Below, in pieces: positions 49,871 to 61,480 of a DNA stretch of 64,000 bases. The notes beneath the pieces were generated by a model. The model did no database searches. It was not told the DNA's origin and was given only the letters and a program-made list of their open reading frames with translations. This DNA comes from Voacanga thouarsii (lineage: Eukaryota > Streptophyta > Magnoliopsida > Gentianales > Apocynaceae): assembly GCA_026120185.1 (NCBI GenBank), contig JANUWF010001783.1:9734001-9798000 (forward strand), written 5' to 3'. How positions within the stretch are numbered: position 1 is the stretch's first letter; every line of letters begins with the position of its first letter. A program made the position numbers and the translations under genes.

Positions 49871-52800
49871 CAAATTGTGACCGGGAAGTAAGAGGATCGA
49901 TCCATCAGTTTCCGTCCATATACATTTATTTTTCTGTATTGACTCAACTACTCTATATTTTACACAGGATTTGATAATATATTTAAATAAAATTATTATA
50001 AATCTTAAGAAAACTAATATTTGAAGGGTGAGCTGCATATATATCCTTGTTTCAAATTTATTTTTTTAAAATTAAATATTAATATGGTGTTATGGTAATA
50101 ATTGCTATAGATTTATCAGTCAGTTAGGGTTTGTCTAGGTTAATTTACATTCTCGTGATACTTTGCTAGTTAGAGTCACGAAGCAGACTTCATCAAATGC
50201 GCACCTACGATAACAGTTACAAATTTCTCTCGGCCCGCAGAAGAATTGTTATAGATTTGCAGATGAAGGCCACAAAGTTTGTCCAACTGTTTCAAAAGCA
50301 TTGCTGAACTTTGCTTGGACTAAATTGACTTTTTAAAATAGTTTTTACAAGAAAATGAATAGTTTAAGGATAAGAATCACGAAATGAAATTAGATTGCGG
50401 CTTAAAAGGGCTTACTTTCCACACATATATTTGTAGTTGTCAAATGAGCTTGCCTTTTTGGAAGGCATGCAAAATATCCTCCAGTCTGGCCAATATATGG
50501 TGGTCCTTTATATTAAGACAAAGACAACCAAATCGATAAAGATACAACTACTAAAATAATTGAACGCTTTCTTCCTTCTTTTCTTTTTGTGCCAAATAGA
50601 GATATGAATCAAATTTGATATCTGTTATCTAAAATTTTTCAAAATTTTTTATAAAAATTTTGGTCGTCTTAGTAAAATTAATTTTTTTTTTATAAAAATC
50701 CCTTTAAATTTAATATTTTTCACCTTCAAAAATTTTTTTATAAATCATAATATTATCCTCTGGTATATCATTTCTGATCCCATTCTTGATTTAATATTGA
50801 ATATTTTTAGTTAATTAAACTACAAACTTCACACTTTCAATGTATTTGAGATGTCCAAAATTTCCAATCCTCAATTTCGTTGGAAAAAGGTTTCAAAATA
50901 TGGTTGATGTAATTTGTGTAAAGCCAGAAGTCAAAAGAAGGGCCAATCGTAGCCTAATTGGCCTATCACAATTTCTCCATCTCTGATATGGACTCATCAA
51001 TTCACCACTGATTGAAGAAAACTTTTGTGCTCGTGATGAAGAGTAAAATGATACCAAGAAAATTACGAGCAAAAAAAATAAAAATAATTGACAAATAATA
51101 ATAAAAAAATCTTTAGCATCATCCTCTCATATTTCTTGAATAAGCATTTTACAATAAGAGGATAAAATGCACAATATTCTTCGTTTACATGAGTGGGAAA
51201 TGGAGATTGTGCTGTTTTGCAGACTTTATAATAAACAGATAAGATGTGCTTGCCGCGGTATCACTGGGCAACCTCTTAAAGTCAAGATTTTTATTTTTCG
51301 ACCATTCTCTAGAAGGAAAGCCTATACAATTTCCTTTTTTTTAAAAAAAATTCTTACTATTTTTATTTAAAGAAACCATATTACACAAATCATTATACTA
51401 GTTGTCAAGTTTACGTGTATTTTTATTTTTTAAAATTTATTAATAAAGAAATTGACAATCACTATCCTAAGTAGCATATTTTTTTATTAATAAAGAAACT
51501 CGTAACTGTGTGCACAAAACTCATTATAGTTGTCAAATTTAAGTGTGTTCCATTGTATTGATAGTTATTGATTTAGAATTGGAAAATAATTGCAATCCTG
51601 TTACTGGTCAAGTTATATCACATAGACTTTAGGCATTGCAATTTCTTTCTTTCTTTCTTTCTAGAAGATGCTTTGCAGCTTCTTGGCATAATGTTTCCAT
51701 GTGGTTCGTATCTTAAAATTCTATTTCACCAAACATAAGTCATGAGAATTTTCTTTTAGTGTGTACTTCCTTGATTACTGATTACTTTTCTTTCAACCAC
51801 TTACTGAGTGCTTTCCATAAAATATAAAATTTTCTTTTGTTCGAGGATAACTTTTGTTTCATCTAATTCCTATAATATAGTTCGTGGCAAAAGAAGAAAC
51901 GTTTTGCATTTTATACCATAAATAGTAACACAGACTTGGCATGTATCCCTAGATTTATACACTAAGGATGTCTGTACCTTAAATTTTTATTATACAATTT
52001 GTCAGGGGCGGAATCAGAAGTTAAGAGTTGAGAAAATGGAGTAAATTGTATAAAAATAAATATTCGAGAATAATAGTATAACTTTTCAAAAAATTTTGAG
52101 TGGTTAGTTTGGTCAATGCAATTCACAACACAAAGATATGAATAGTAAATTTAATTATTTATTAAAAAAGGAAATTTTTTAATTATTTTGAGTGTTTTCA
52201 TGTTAAGCGAGACAAGTTTTGACTAGCGAATAAAGGATTTTGATTTTCGTAGTATTTATTGACGATGATTAATAAAGAAAAAGGGTTAGAAAAAATTGAT
52301 CAAAAGATTGTTATGTTTGGTTTATCAATATAGTCGGCAGTTAGGAATAAATATGTTTACGATGGTGATTTCTTGTGAAAGATAAAGATTATTTTAATTT
52401 AATTTAATAGCTTTGGTTAAAATTGAGTTGATAGGTGCCTTGTAAGTAAACAAAAGTACGAAGCTTTAATTTTACGCGAGAAAATGAAGTCTCTCAAAAA
52501 GATAACATAGAAAGATTAGAATAGAGTTTACTTTTTCTTCCTAAAAGGACAAGTCAATTAAGCAACGTATAAAATAAAACAATTTGTGATTTGAACTATT
52601 CTCAGATCCCAACTGGATTGTAATAGAAATTGATTACAACACGATTAAGGTGGAAAGAAGCAAAAGCGAATCCTTCATAAAAGCTAGTATTAGTTTTTTA
52701 CTTTTTCATACTAACCTTCTTTAGTGGTAACCTTTTGAGCCCCAAATCTAAACGAATTACACAAACAAGAAATTTTTTCGAAATAATGCATTGTTAGTGG

Positions 52801-53392
52801 ATTGTTTGAGGATACGGTTCTTTTCGATTCAAAAATGCAATTTTTCTTACTCTAAAATATGTAAATGTTACGTTATTATACAAACAACATGTCATTCATG
52901 TAAAAGCTACTAGAAATCAATCTCAAAATCCCATTCAAAGTTTCTTTGATAATTTTTTTTTAAAAAAAAGGAAAAAGAAAAAATTTCTAAAAAATACTAG
53001 GTAAATTGGGGATTAGGCAGAAATGGGCTTAGTAGGTATGGACTGGAAACCATAATGGAATAAAATTCCAGGCACCAAATAAAGTTGAGGACACACAAAA
53101 AGGCAAATAAAGGTCAGAGTTAAAGGGGAAATTGGATGCTTGATTGGAGCAAAGAGAGCAGAGGTTTGTCTTTTCTCAGTATTTCCACAGCTAATCCTAC
53201 TGCAAAAAAGCTTTTCCAACTTCAACACATATTGGAAAATGGAGAAAGTGCTCCACTTTTCTTCTTCTTTCGTCCTCCGAGTCATGTACTTGGATTGATT
53301 TCTATTACCAATCACATTAGCTTTAGTAATTATCAATTTAAGAACACCTATTGTTTATAATCTTTGTTTGCATTTGTGCTTATAAAACTATT

Positions 53393-54240
53393 GTTAGATC
53401 TAAAATATAGATGTTACACTTGTGGATATGGTTAAAATAATATTATTGTAAACAAAATTTGAATGTTTTATTTTAAATTAAATTTGAATAAAAATATAAA
53501 TATTTAAATTCGAATAGAAGATTATTAGTTAACTTACTTCTTATTAAATTAACAACTTGCTAGCCGAGTATTTAACTTATAATTCAAAAAATTAAAGTTT
53601 TTTTATTTTTGCTTCCCTAAAGGATAAAAAAAGATAAGCATCCTATGATCTCACAAACTTTATACAAAATCCCATCATCAGAATTTAGAGCATAATCTCA
53701 ATCTTCATGGAACATGATAAAAACTGGCTAGATTAAAATGAATGAAGTATATGGGATGAGTTTTATCTCAAAGGTTTAAGAAACTAGAGACTTATGCCAG
53801 TGGAAACATAATCTAAAACTTATTCCTTTGGATAGGGTTTGTTTTAGATATTATATTTTACACTTTAGATACAATTAAAATAATACTTTATTTGTTTGAA
53901 TTTGAATATTTTATTTTGAATTAGATTTGAATCGAAATGACGATATTTAAATTCAAATATAGGAAGTATTAATTAACTTACTTTTGTTAAAATAATAATT
54001 TTTTAGTAAACTGTTTGACTTATAATTTAAGAAATCAAGATTCTGATTTATGCTTCCCTAAAGGATCAAATGGATAAGCATCCCATCATCGCACAAACTT
54101 TATACAAAGTCCCATCAGCATATTTGGGAGCATAATTGAATTTATGGAACAAGAGGCAAATGGGCTATAGTAAAATGAATGAAGTATATCGGATAAGTTT
54201 TATCTCAAAGGTTTAAGAAACTAGAGATTGGACTACTTTC
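53393..54240. repeat. two-copy tandem duplication, period about 437 bp
   Basis: Copies at about 53,393-53,790 and 53,840-54,240 share GCTTCCCTAAAGGAT, CACAAACTTTATACAAA, AAAATGAATGAAGTATAT and TTTTATCTCAAAGGTTTAAG in the same order. The last landmark lies at 53,761 and 54,198. The copies have diverged by many substitutions and small indels and contain no gene. Confidence 0.9.
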
Positions 54241-55755
54241 AAGAACAGACAATATTAGTTGGTTCCAAAAAAAAACAACCAGAAATAGCATAGCATAACC
54301 TTTTTCAGAATATAAGGTACTGGAATCCATCACCAAATGATTTGAAGGGACTATTTTAACTTTGCTTCTCCACACATTTCTATAAAGACAACACTGAGAA
54401 GCAGCACTAGCATGTGAGTCTGCCTCTGGCTGTATGAGGGTGGGGTGAGGGGTTCTTTCGCATCTTCTTCACTTTTCCTTCTTTTGGGGTATGCAAATTA
54501 GAGCTTTGCATTTCTTTCAGACACCCCATATATCTTGGACACCTAACCAAATCCTCATAGATTGAGATCTCCCATCAATTCCACATCTATATATTCCTAC
54601 TTGTATGTTTTTTCAGCCCTCAGCCTTCTTCAAAAGTTTAGCAAATATACATACAGTACCTATGTCCTAAAGGAATGAAAGACCATTCATATAATTGTAG
54701 TCACGTAAAGTATTCATTATCTAATAAGTTTAGAGGTTTTTAAGTAATAAGTACGCACTTACATTATTAAAGTCGTTATAAAATTCATATAATAGCTATT
54801 ATGCCATAATGCGTTATAATCATAGTAAGATAATCTTAGATTATAGTTTTTTTTCTAACCCCTAAAAGGGAGCATATGCAACCATTGGAGCAACCATAAT
54901 CTTTGAGAGGTTTTCAAGTTTTCACATTTATTTTTCGTAGTTTTAGGGGTAAAGAGAATAATGTGATAATAATGACACTTTGATAAATTTCATAACCAGC
55001 CTAAAAATTTCTATATCTCAATCGGGAGGTTTCAAGGGAGATTTGTCTGTTAGTACCAATCAAAAAAGAGATGCCTATTAAAGTTGAAAGAGTAAAGACT
55101 ATTCTTTAGCTTCTTTTGTTTCAGTTGAAATTATTGTACAGCCAGGAACATATTCATCTCTTTTGAGGAATAGGAATAGGGTTACTGTTGCAGGTTGACG
55201 ATTCATGCTCAAAGTATGCTCTTTTTGAAATTCTAGTATGAAAATCATATATGGAGCAGTCAGTTTCTAAACTATATTCAGATTAACCCTTATATAATTT
55301 TTCGTGTGTTTTATTGATATTTCAACTATCGTGTGTTTTAAAGTTTATGAATAAATCTTTCTATGTGTGTATGTCTATTTCATTTAAATGACAATATCTC
55401 AATCAATCAACAGCTTTAAGGCACTAACAATCAATCCAGCTATCAAATGAAAGCATCTATTCAAGAAAAGGCAACAAAAAGCTGTTTCTTCTTCACAAAT
55501 GTAGATTTAAAGGGATAGATTCTATCTAAGCAAGAATGTGTTGTAGCCCGTAGGGCTGTCTAGCTAGAGACGAAACTTTGCAAGGGGACCAAATTCATCA
55601 TGGTGCTTTTCATATTTTCTTTCTTCTTCTTGAGTTTTGGTTAAATCAAGAAGTAGGAGGGCAAAGGACAAAAAAAAAAAAAACATTTTTTTACTTATGT
55701 TTAACAACCACTCGTGAAGTTTGAACATTTTAAATCATGGTACATTGATTAGTTA

Positions 55756-55778
55756 ATATATATATATATATATATATT
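55756..55778. repeat. (TA)n microsatellite
   Basis: About 11 TA repeats in intergenic DNA. Confidence 0.95.
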
Positions 55779-57130
55779 ACACATCTCTATTTTGTAATAC
55801 TTTTTTTTTTTAAAGATATTTCTCTAACATCTATCTCTATTCTTAATCCAAATATACTACGAATATTCCAAGAGGAAAAAAGGAAAAAACACAAACATCA
55901 AAATTGTAACTTTATTCTTGCCCTGCTAATTGTCAAATAGATATATAAAAATTTGCTAACATACTACGTCTCATACCCATATTTATAAAACAAGGAAAAA
56001 AAATCATCATTTTATAACCACCTTACTAAGACTTGATTTGGTTGGAGTAAAAATAAAAAAGAAAAAGACGCAGTGAAGAAATCTGAATTTATCTCATTTG
56101 GTTAGAGTGTAAAGAAAGCGGGAAGTAAAAATGAAAGGAGAGTGAATTCCTCTCTACATCAGTAAATCTCTCCCTTCAAGTTTGAGCTGAATGGGAGATA
56201 AATTATTGTTAAAAGAAATTCCTGTCCTAGAGCTATTCTCTTATTGCAATTATATTCTCATATAATATCTTTGAAACATCATTTTGTGGAGAAGTCGCTT
56301 CAAACTACACTTCACTTGGAGGTCATCAACACAAAATTGAAGCCAAATTTCTGGTATTTCTTCAACTTCTTCTTATTTAGTTTGTAAATCTGGTTTGTAA
56401 ATCATATTCTTCCTTTCCTTTTTTATTTTTTATTTCTCTTCCTTATTCTAATTTGAATTCTGGTATTTCTTTTTTTTTCCAAGTTGAGGTTTTGTATTAT
56501 ACTTATTACTTCATGTGCTTACTCTAATCCATTTTCCTTCTCCGTTTCGTGTTATCAATTTTGTGGCTTATAGGCAGTTTGTTCTGAAAAAGATTGCGTC
56601 ACTGTACTGTTCAAGGTATGCTATTAATTCATTCTTAACAATTTTCATGCAGCAATTTTCATTTTAAATGTCAGTTCCCTTGAAAAGGGAACATGAGATC
56701 TCTATTATTTAATTGCATTGTTTACGGCTCCTCAACTCATGGATCTAACAGTAGTTAATTAGAGAGCACTAGTTAGTATTCTTTCTAATATTTATGTTGT
56801 TTGTTACCTTAACAATTAATGTTGTGTACATATTCTGTCATTAATTCTTGCAGCACTAGTTAGCACTATATGAAAGAAACATTCCATATTTATATTAATT
56901 TTTTGGAGTTAGTTTTGAAAAGCTATTGAAATTGATATATTTTTAAGTGGTATTGTTCATTTGTAATTAGATCTATAAATTCATTCTTAGATACTTTTCT
57001 TCTACTTGTTTTTTTATCCAGCCTTTTGTTGTGGAAGTAGCTTTGGCACATCTTTTTTTTTTTTTTTTTTTTATGTGGAAGTTTGCTTTGAATGCTTATA
57101 TGTATGTTGTTCATGTATGCTGTTTCTTTA

Positions 57131-57388
57131 TGTCTTTCTAGAAAAATTATAGGGATATGCTTAGTATGTATAGTTAGGAATCTCATAATTCATGGGATCT
57201 GACAAGTTATGAGTGGTTTCCTAATTTTGTTTGTACAGCTAGAAGTCCTATAATTCATGGGATCTAATAGAAGGTAGTTTTCTAATTTTCTGCTAGGATT
57301 TTTTTTATATAAAGGCTGACCAGCACCATGCGTACACTAGAGAGATTTCAATAGAAATACTTCTCTTGTTTTGTTCACAATATTTTTT
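57131..57388 (+). repeat. copia-D left LTR
   Basis: Shares ATAGGGATATGC, CATGGGATCT, TATATAAAGGCTGAC and GAGAGATTTCAATAGAAATACTT with the right LTR. The TATATAAAGG near 57,309-57,318 is a probable TATA box. Confidence 0.8.
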
Positions 57389-57829
57389 TCTTGGGAACTG
57401 TTTCTGAGTTTGCTTCTGGCAGATTGATTGGCAACCCTCTATTTTTTTGCCGGCCTTAATTGTTGGTTTCTCTTCTTTATTTGATCAGCCTTAATCGCTG
57501 GTATATCAACCTTAATTGTTGGTGTGTTAGTCTTGTTTTTCCCTTCGATTAGCCTCATTTTTCCTTCCAGATTGCCTTTTGTTCTTGCCAGCCATCATGT
57601 AAAAAATAACAAAGACTACTACCTTCCATACTACTGCATCACAAATTAAGTGTTGTTGCATCACACGATTCAAGTGGTCTTAACTAGGAGAAACTTAAGA
57701 GGGATGAGATATCTTATCAATCATCTTAAGAAATCTCCAAGTACTTATTCTTTGGTGTATTCAGGTAAGTTTCCTTTTCCATTAGATTAAATGCTTCAGA
57801 TACACTCGTAAGAAAATTCTGAATCATGG

Positions 57830-60800
57830 ACTCATGAGCCACCAATCACACGACTCATTCATCCAAATATTTTTCAACATATATCCTATGTCCTAGCAAC
57901 TGGAAAATAGCCATAGTCGATGGATCTTTAACAACTGTTGTAGGCATAGGATATGTTCAAATAAACCCAACTGTAACCTTAAAAATGTCTTTCATATCCC
58001 CAAATTATACACCAACCTTGTCCCCATACAAAAACTTACCCAAGATCTATCCTACATGTGATTTTTTTTACTGTGATTGCTATGTGTTTTAGGATAAGGG
58101 TTCGAGAAGGACAATTGGATATGCAAAAGAAAGGGACAACCTCTACTACCTCAAGATGCCAAGATAATTGAACATAGTCAAAAGCAGGGTTCTCATGTCA
58201 AAAATCAGTTTATCCAACAAGGAGAAAATCTGGCCTTCTTTACTATCTCGTTTAGGACATCCATCGTTTAGGGTCATTAAGATTTTATTTCCAAGTTTGT
58301 TTTTGAATTTAAGTGTTGAAGAATTCCATTGTGAGGTGTGTGAAATTGCCAAACACAAGCATCTTTTCCAATCATTTATAAAAGTAGTTATCCCTTTTAT
58401 ATTGTTCACATTGATATCTATGGTCCTTCTACCGTTCCTAGTATCTCTTGAGCACGATGGTTCATTTCTTTTATTGATAACTGTACTCGTACTACTTAGC
58501 TATTATTGTTAGAGTATAATTATGATGCTAGTACTATACTAACAAATTTCTACTCTATGCTCAAAAACCAAATTGGGGTTGATATCAAGAAGTTCAGGTC
58601 TAATAATGTCAGGGATTATTTCAACTAAGTTCTCACTCCTTACTTTCAGAAAGAGGGGGTTATTCATGAGTCATCCTGTGTAAGTACTCCATAGAAAAAT
58701 GGAGTAGCAGAAAGAAAATATGGTGACCACCTTGAGAAAACTTGAGCATTGTTATTTCAGAAAAACATGCTTAAAACTTTTTGGAGGGAAGCAGTTCTTA
58801 TAGCCAATGGAAGTTCTCTCATTCTTTTATCCCAACATAAGAACCACCAACAATCTTGTTCCTAGGGTTTTTGGGTGTGTGTCTTTTGTTCATGTTCGTG
58901 GTCTATACAGAGAAAAACTTGATCCTAGAGCTAAAAAATGTGTCTTTGTTGAGTACTTTTCAACTAAAAAAGGATACAAGTGTTACCACCCTCTATCAAA
59001 GAGATTTTACATCTCCATAGATGTTACATTCAACGAAAAGAAATCTTACTTCACCGGATCTTATCTTTTAGGGGGGAATTCCATTTAAGAAGATAAAAAT
59101 CAAGAAGGTTTCTTTTTTTATCCACTTAATTTGTCCCCTAGCCCTAGTCCACCTGTGTCTATTTCAGAGTTTGTTCCTCTTGTATCTATTTCAACTTCTA
59201 ACACTCCTCTTGAAAATGGTACTGCTATTCTTGACATTCCTATGGAAGCTACTCCTGCTACTACTAAAAGACTTGATGAAGACATGAGATATGCAAAGAA
59301 ATACAAGAAGAAGGAAGTAAAGGTTGTTCTCGAACTTGCACAAGTCCAAGCGTCTAACCCTGTGCCAGTAAATGAGGTAATATTTTCTAATCCCAACTTA
59401 CAAGGTGAGATTGAAGGCCAAACGGAGAATGATGAGCAACCCATTAATGTGGCTAAAATACAAGTTGATCAAGAGGATGATGGTGACCTAGACTTACCAT
59501 TGCCATTAGAAAGAAACCTAGAGAGTGTAGAAATCGATCGTTGTATCTTTTAGTACATTTCTTATCATTTAAAAAATTCTTACCACCTCACAAAACCTTC
59601 TTTGTTAGCCTAAATATCATCACTATCCCTATGAGTGTATCCCAAGCTATGTCTAACAGTAAATGGAAACATGCTATAGATATGGAGATGGAGGTATTAG
59701 AAAGAACAAAACCTGGAAGTTGGTGAGATTGCCCATTGGAAAAAAACCCATGGCCAGTAAATAGGTGTATATTGTAAAATATAAAGCAGACAAGTCACTT
59801 GAGAGATATAAGGCTTGCTTGGTAACAAAAGGGTATACACAGACATATAGGATTAACTATCTAGAGACCTTTACTCCTGTTGCAAAGATGAATATAGTTA
59901 GAGTATTGATAGCACTTCTTGCTAACTATAGATGGAACTTGCAACAGTTTGATGTCAAGAATGTATTTTTACATGGGAATCTAAAAGAGGAGATTTATAT
60001 AGAAGTCCCACCGGGTTATGGTAAGAACCTGGATGCTCACATCGTGTGTAAATTAAAGAAGGCTCTGTATGGTCTTAAACAATCCCCCCAGGCATAGCTT
60101 GGAATATTTGCAAGGGTTATGTTGATAGTGGGGGCATAAACAAAGCTAATGTAATCATACATTGTTCATTAAACATTCTCTTTCAGGGGAAGTCACAGCT
60201 CTACTTGTGTATATTGATGATATAGTGATAATTGGAAATGATGATGAGGAAAAGCAAGTGTTTGGCTAAGGAATCTAAGATTAAAGCATTGGGAAGGATT
60301 AAGTATTTTCTTGGAATCGAGGTTGTTCATTTAAGACAAGGAATCTTTATTTCGCAACAGAAGCATGTTACATATCTTTTCAAAGAAGCAGGCACGACAG
60401 CATGCAAGCCAGTGAGCACACCCATGGAGCCGAATCTTAAGCTAGGGACAGCAGAAAAGATGATGCTATAGTAGATTGGGAAATATGTCAGCGATTAGTA
60501 GGAAGACTCGTATATCTCTCTCATACACAACCAGAAACAACATTTGCAGTGAGTGTAATAGGTTAATTCATGCGCAACCCGAATGAGGTTCATTTGTAAG
60601 CAGCTTATAGAGTACTTCAGTATCTTAAGGGGACATTAGGAAAAGGTATCTTTTTCAGAAGAAATAGAGTATTGGTACTTGAAGCATATATTGATACTAA
60701 TTATCCTGGTTCTATTATTGATAGAAGGTCAACATCCGGATATTGCACATTTCTTGGTGAAAATCTTGTGACATAAAGGAGCAAGAAATAAAGTATAGCA

Positions 60801-61110
60801 GCTCAATCAAGTGTAAAGGCAGAATTTAGGGTGATGGCTCAAGGTATATGTGAACTACTCTGGGTGAAGATTATTCTTGGAGACTAAAAAATTAAATGGG
60901 GTGACCTATGAGACTCTACTGCTACAACAAGTTTGCAATCAATATAGCTCATAATCCGGTACAACATGACATAAACAAAGTACATTGAGATTGGCAGATA
61001 TTTTATCAAAGAAAAGTTAGACAGTGGACTAATCTGTACACCTTATGTGCTAACAAAGAATCAACTCGCAAATGTACTAATGACAGAATTAGATAGCTTA
61101 ACGTTTCAAA
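57830..61110 (+). pseudogene. copia-D protease-integrase-RT-RNase H remnant
   Basis: In order: protease-like sequence in shifting frames from about 57,830, pre-integrase (LSRLGHPSF, CEVCEIAKHKHLF near 58,240-58,360), integrase core pieces (58,570-58,760) with the tail KKGYKCYHPLSKRFYISIDV near 58,965-59,030, a linker, then reverse transcriptase (KYKADKSLERYKACLVTKGY near 59,775-59,830, QQFDVKNVFLHGNLKEEIYI, catalytic YIDDIVIIGND near 60,212-60,244) and RNase H (SIKYFLGIEV-type linker, RSTSGYCTFLGEN, HNPVQHDI-like end). At least eight stops or frameshifts interrupt it. Confidence 0.88.
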
Positions 61111-61164
61111 CTATGGTATCTAAGTTGGGCATGGAAAATACCTATTCACTAGCTTGAGAGGAAG

Positions 61165-61405
61165 TGTAAAAAACTTATAGGGATATGCGTAGTATGTACA
61201 GCTAGGAATCCTATAATTCATGGGATATGATAGTTAGGAGTAGTTTTCTAATTTTGTTTATATTGCTCGAAGTCTCATAACTCATGGGATCTAATAGAGG
61301 ACAGCTTCTTAATTTCTGCTAGGATTATTGTATATAAAGGCTGACACACACCATATGTAGACTAGAGAGATTTCAATAGAAATACTTCCCTTGTTCCGTT
61401 TACAA
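61165..61405 (+). repeat. copia-D right LTR
   Basis: About 241 bp, begins TGTAAAAAACTTATAGGG and ends near GTTTACA. It aligns along its length with 57,131-57,388, with many substitutions. Confidence 0.8.
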
Positions 61406-61480
61406 TATTTTCTCTCTATTCTTCAAATTATGAGAGTCTTTTTTGTTGATTTTTTTTTTTTGGGTGCAATTTTGTTATTT

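Larger units (their letters stand above)
49880..56029. other. AT-rich intergenic DNA
   Basis: No gene that I can support. It holds a TTTC microsatellite at about 51,641-51,661, a tandem duplication of about 437 bp (53,393-54,240) and a TA microsatellite at 55,756-55,778. The 54,360-54,640 segment is richer in GC and could be transcribed, but shows no open frame and matches no microRNA that I know. Confidence 0.5.
57131..61405 (+). mobile_element. copia-D: degenerate Ty1/copia element
   Basis: LTRs at about 57,131-57,388 and 61,165-61,405 flank gag-less protease, integrase, reverse transcriptase and RNase H remnants in the plus direction. The purine-rich AGCTTGAGAGGAAG stands directly before the right LTR as polypurine tract. 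No convincing target duplication or intact primer-binding site is visible. The protease and pre-integrase parts belong to the same lineage as copia-A. Numerous stops make it inert. Confidence 0.85.

Noticed and set aside
53013..53336. 107-codon minus-strand frame in intergenic DNA
   Set aside because: No recognisable motif, no flanking gene structure, and isolated among AT-rich repeats.
54360..54640. Possible microRNA or other non-coding RNA gene in a GC-richer stretch
   Set aside because: I looked for the mature sequences of the common plant microRNAs I remember and for a long hairpin, and found only a short GCAAATTAGAGCTTTGC fold.
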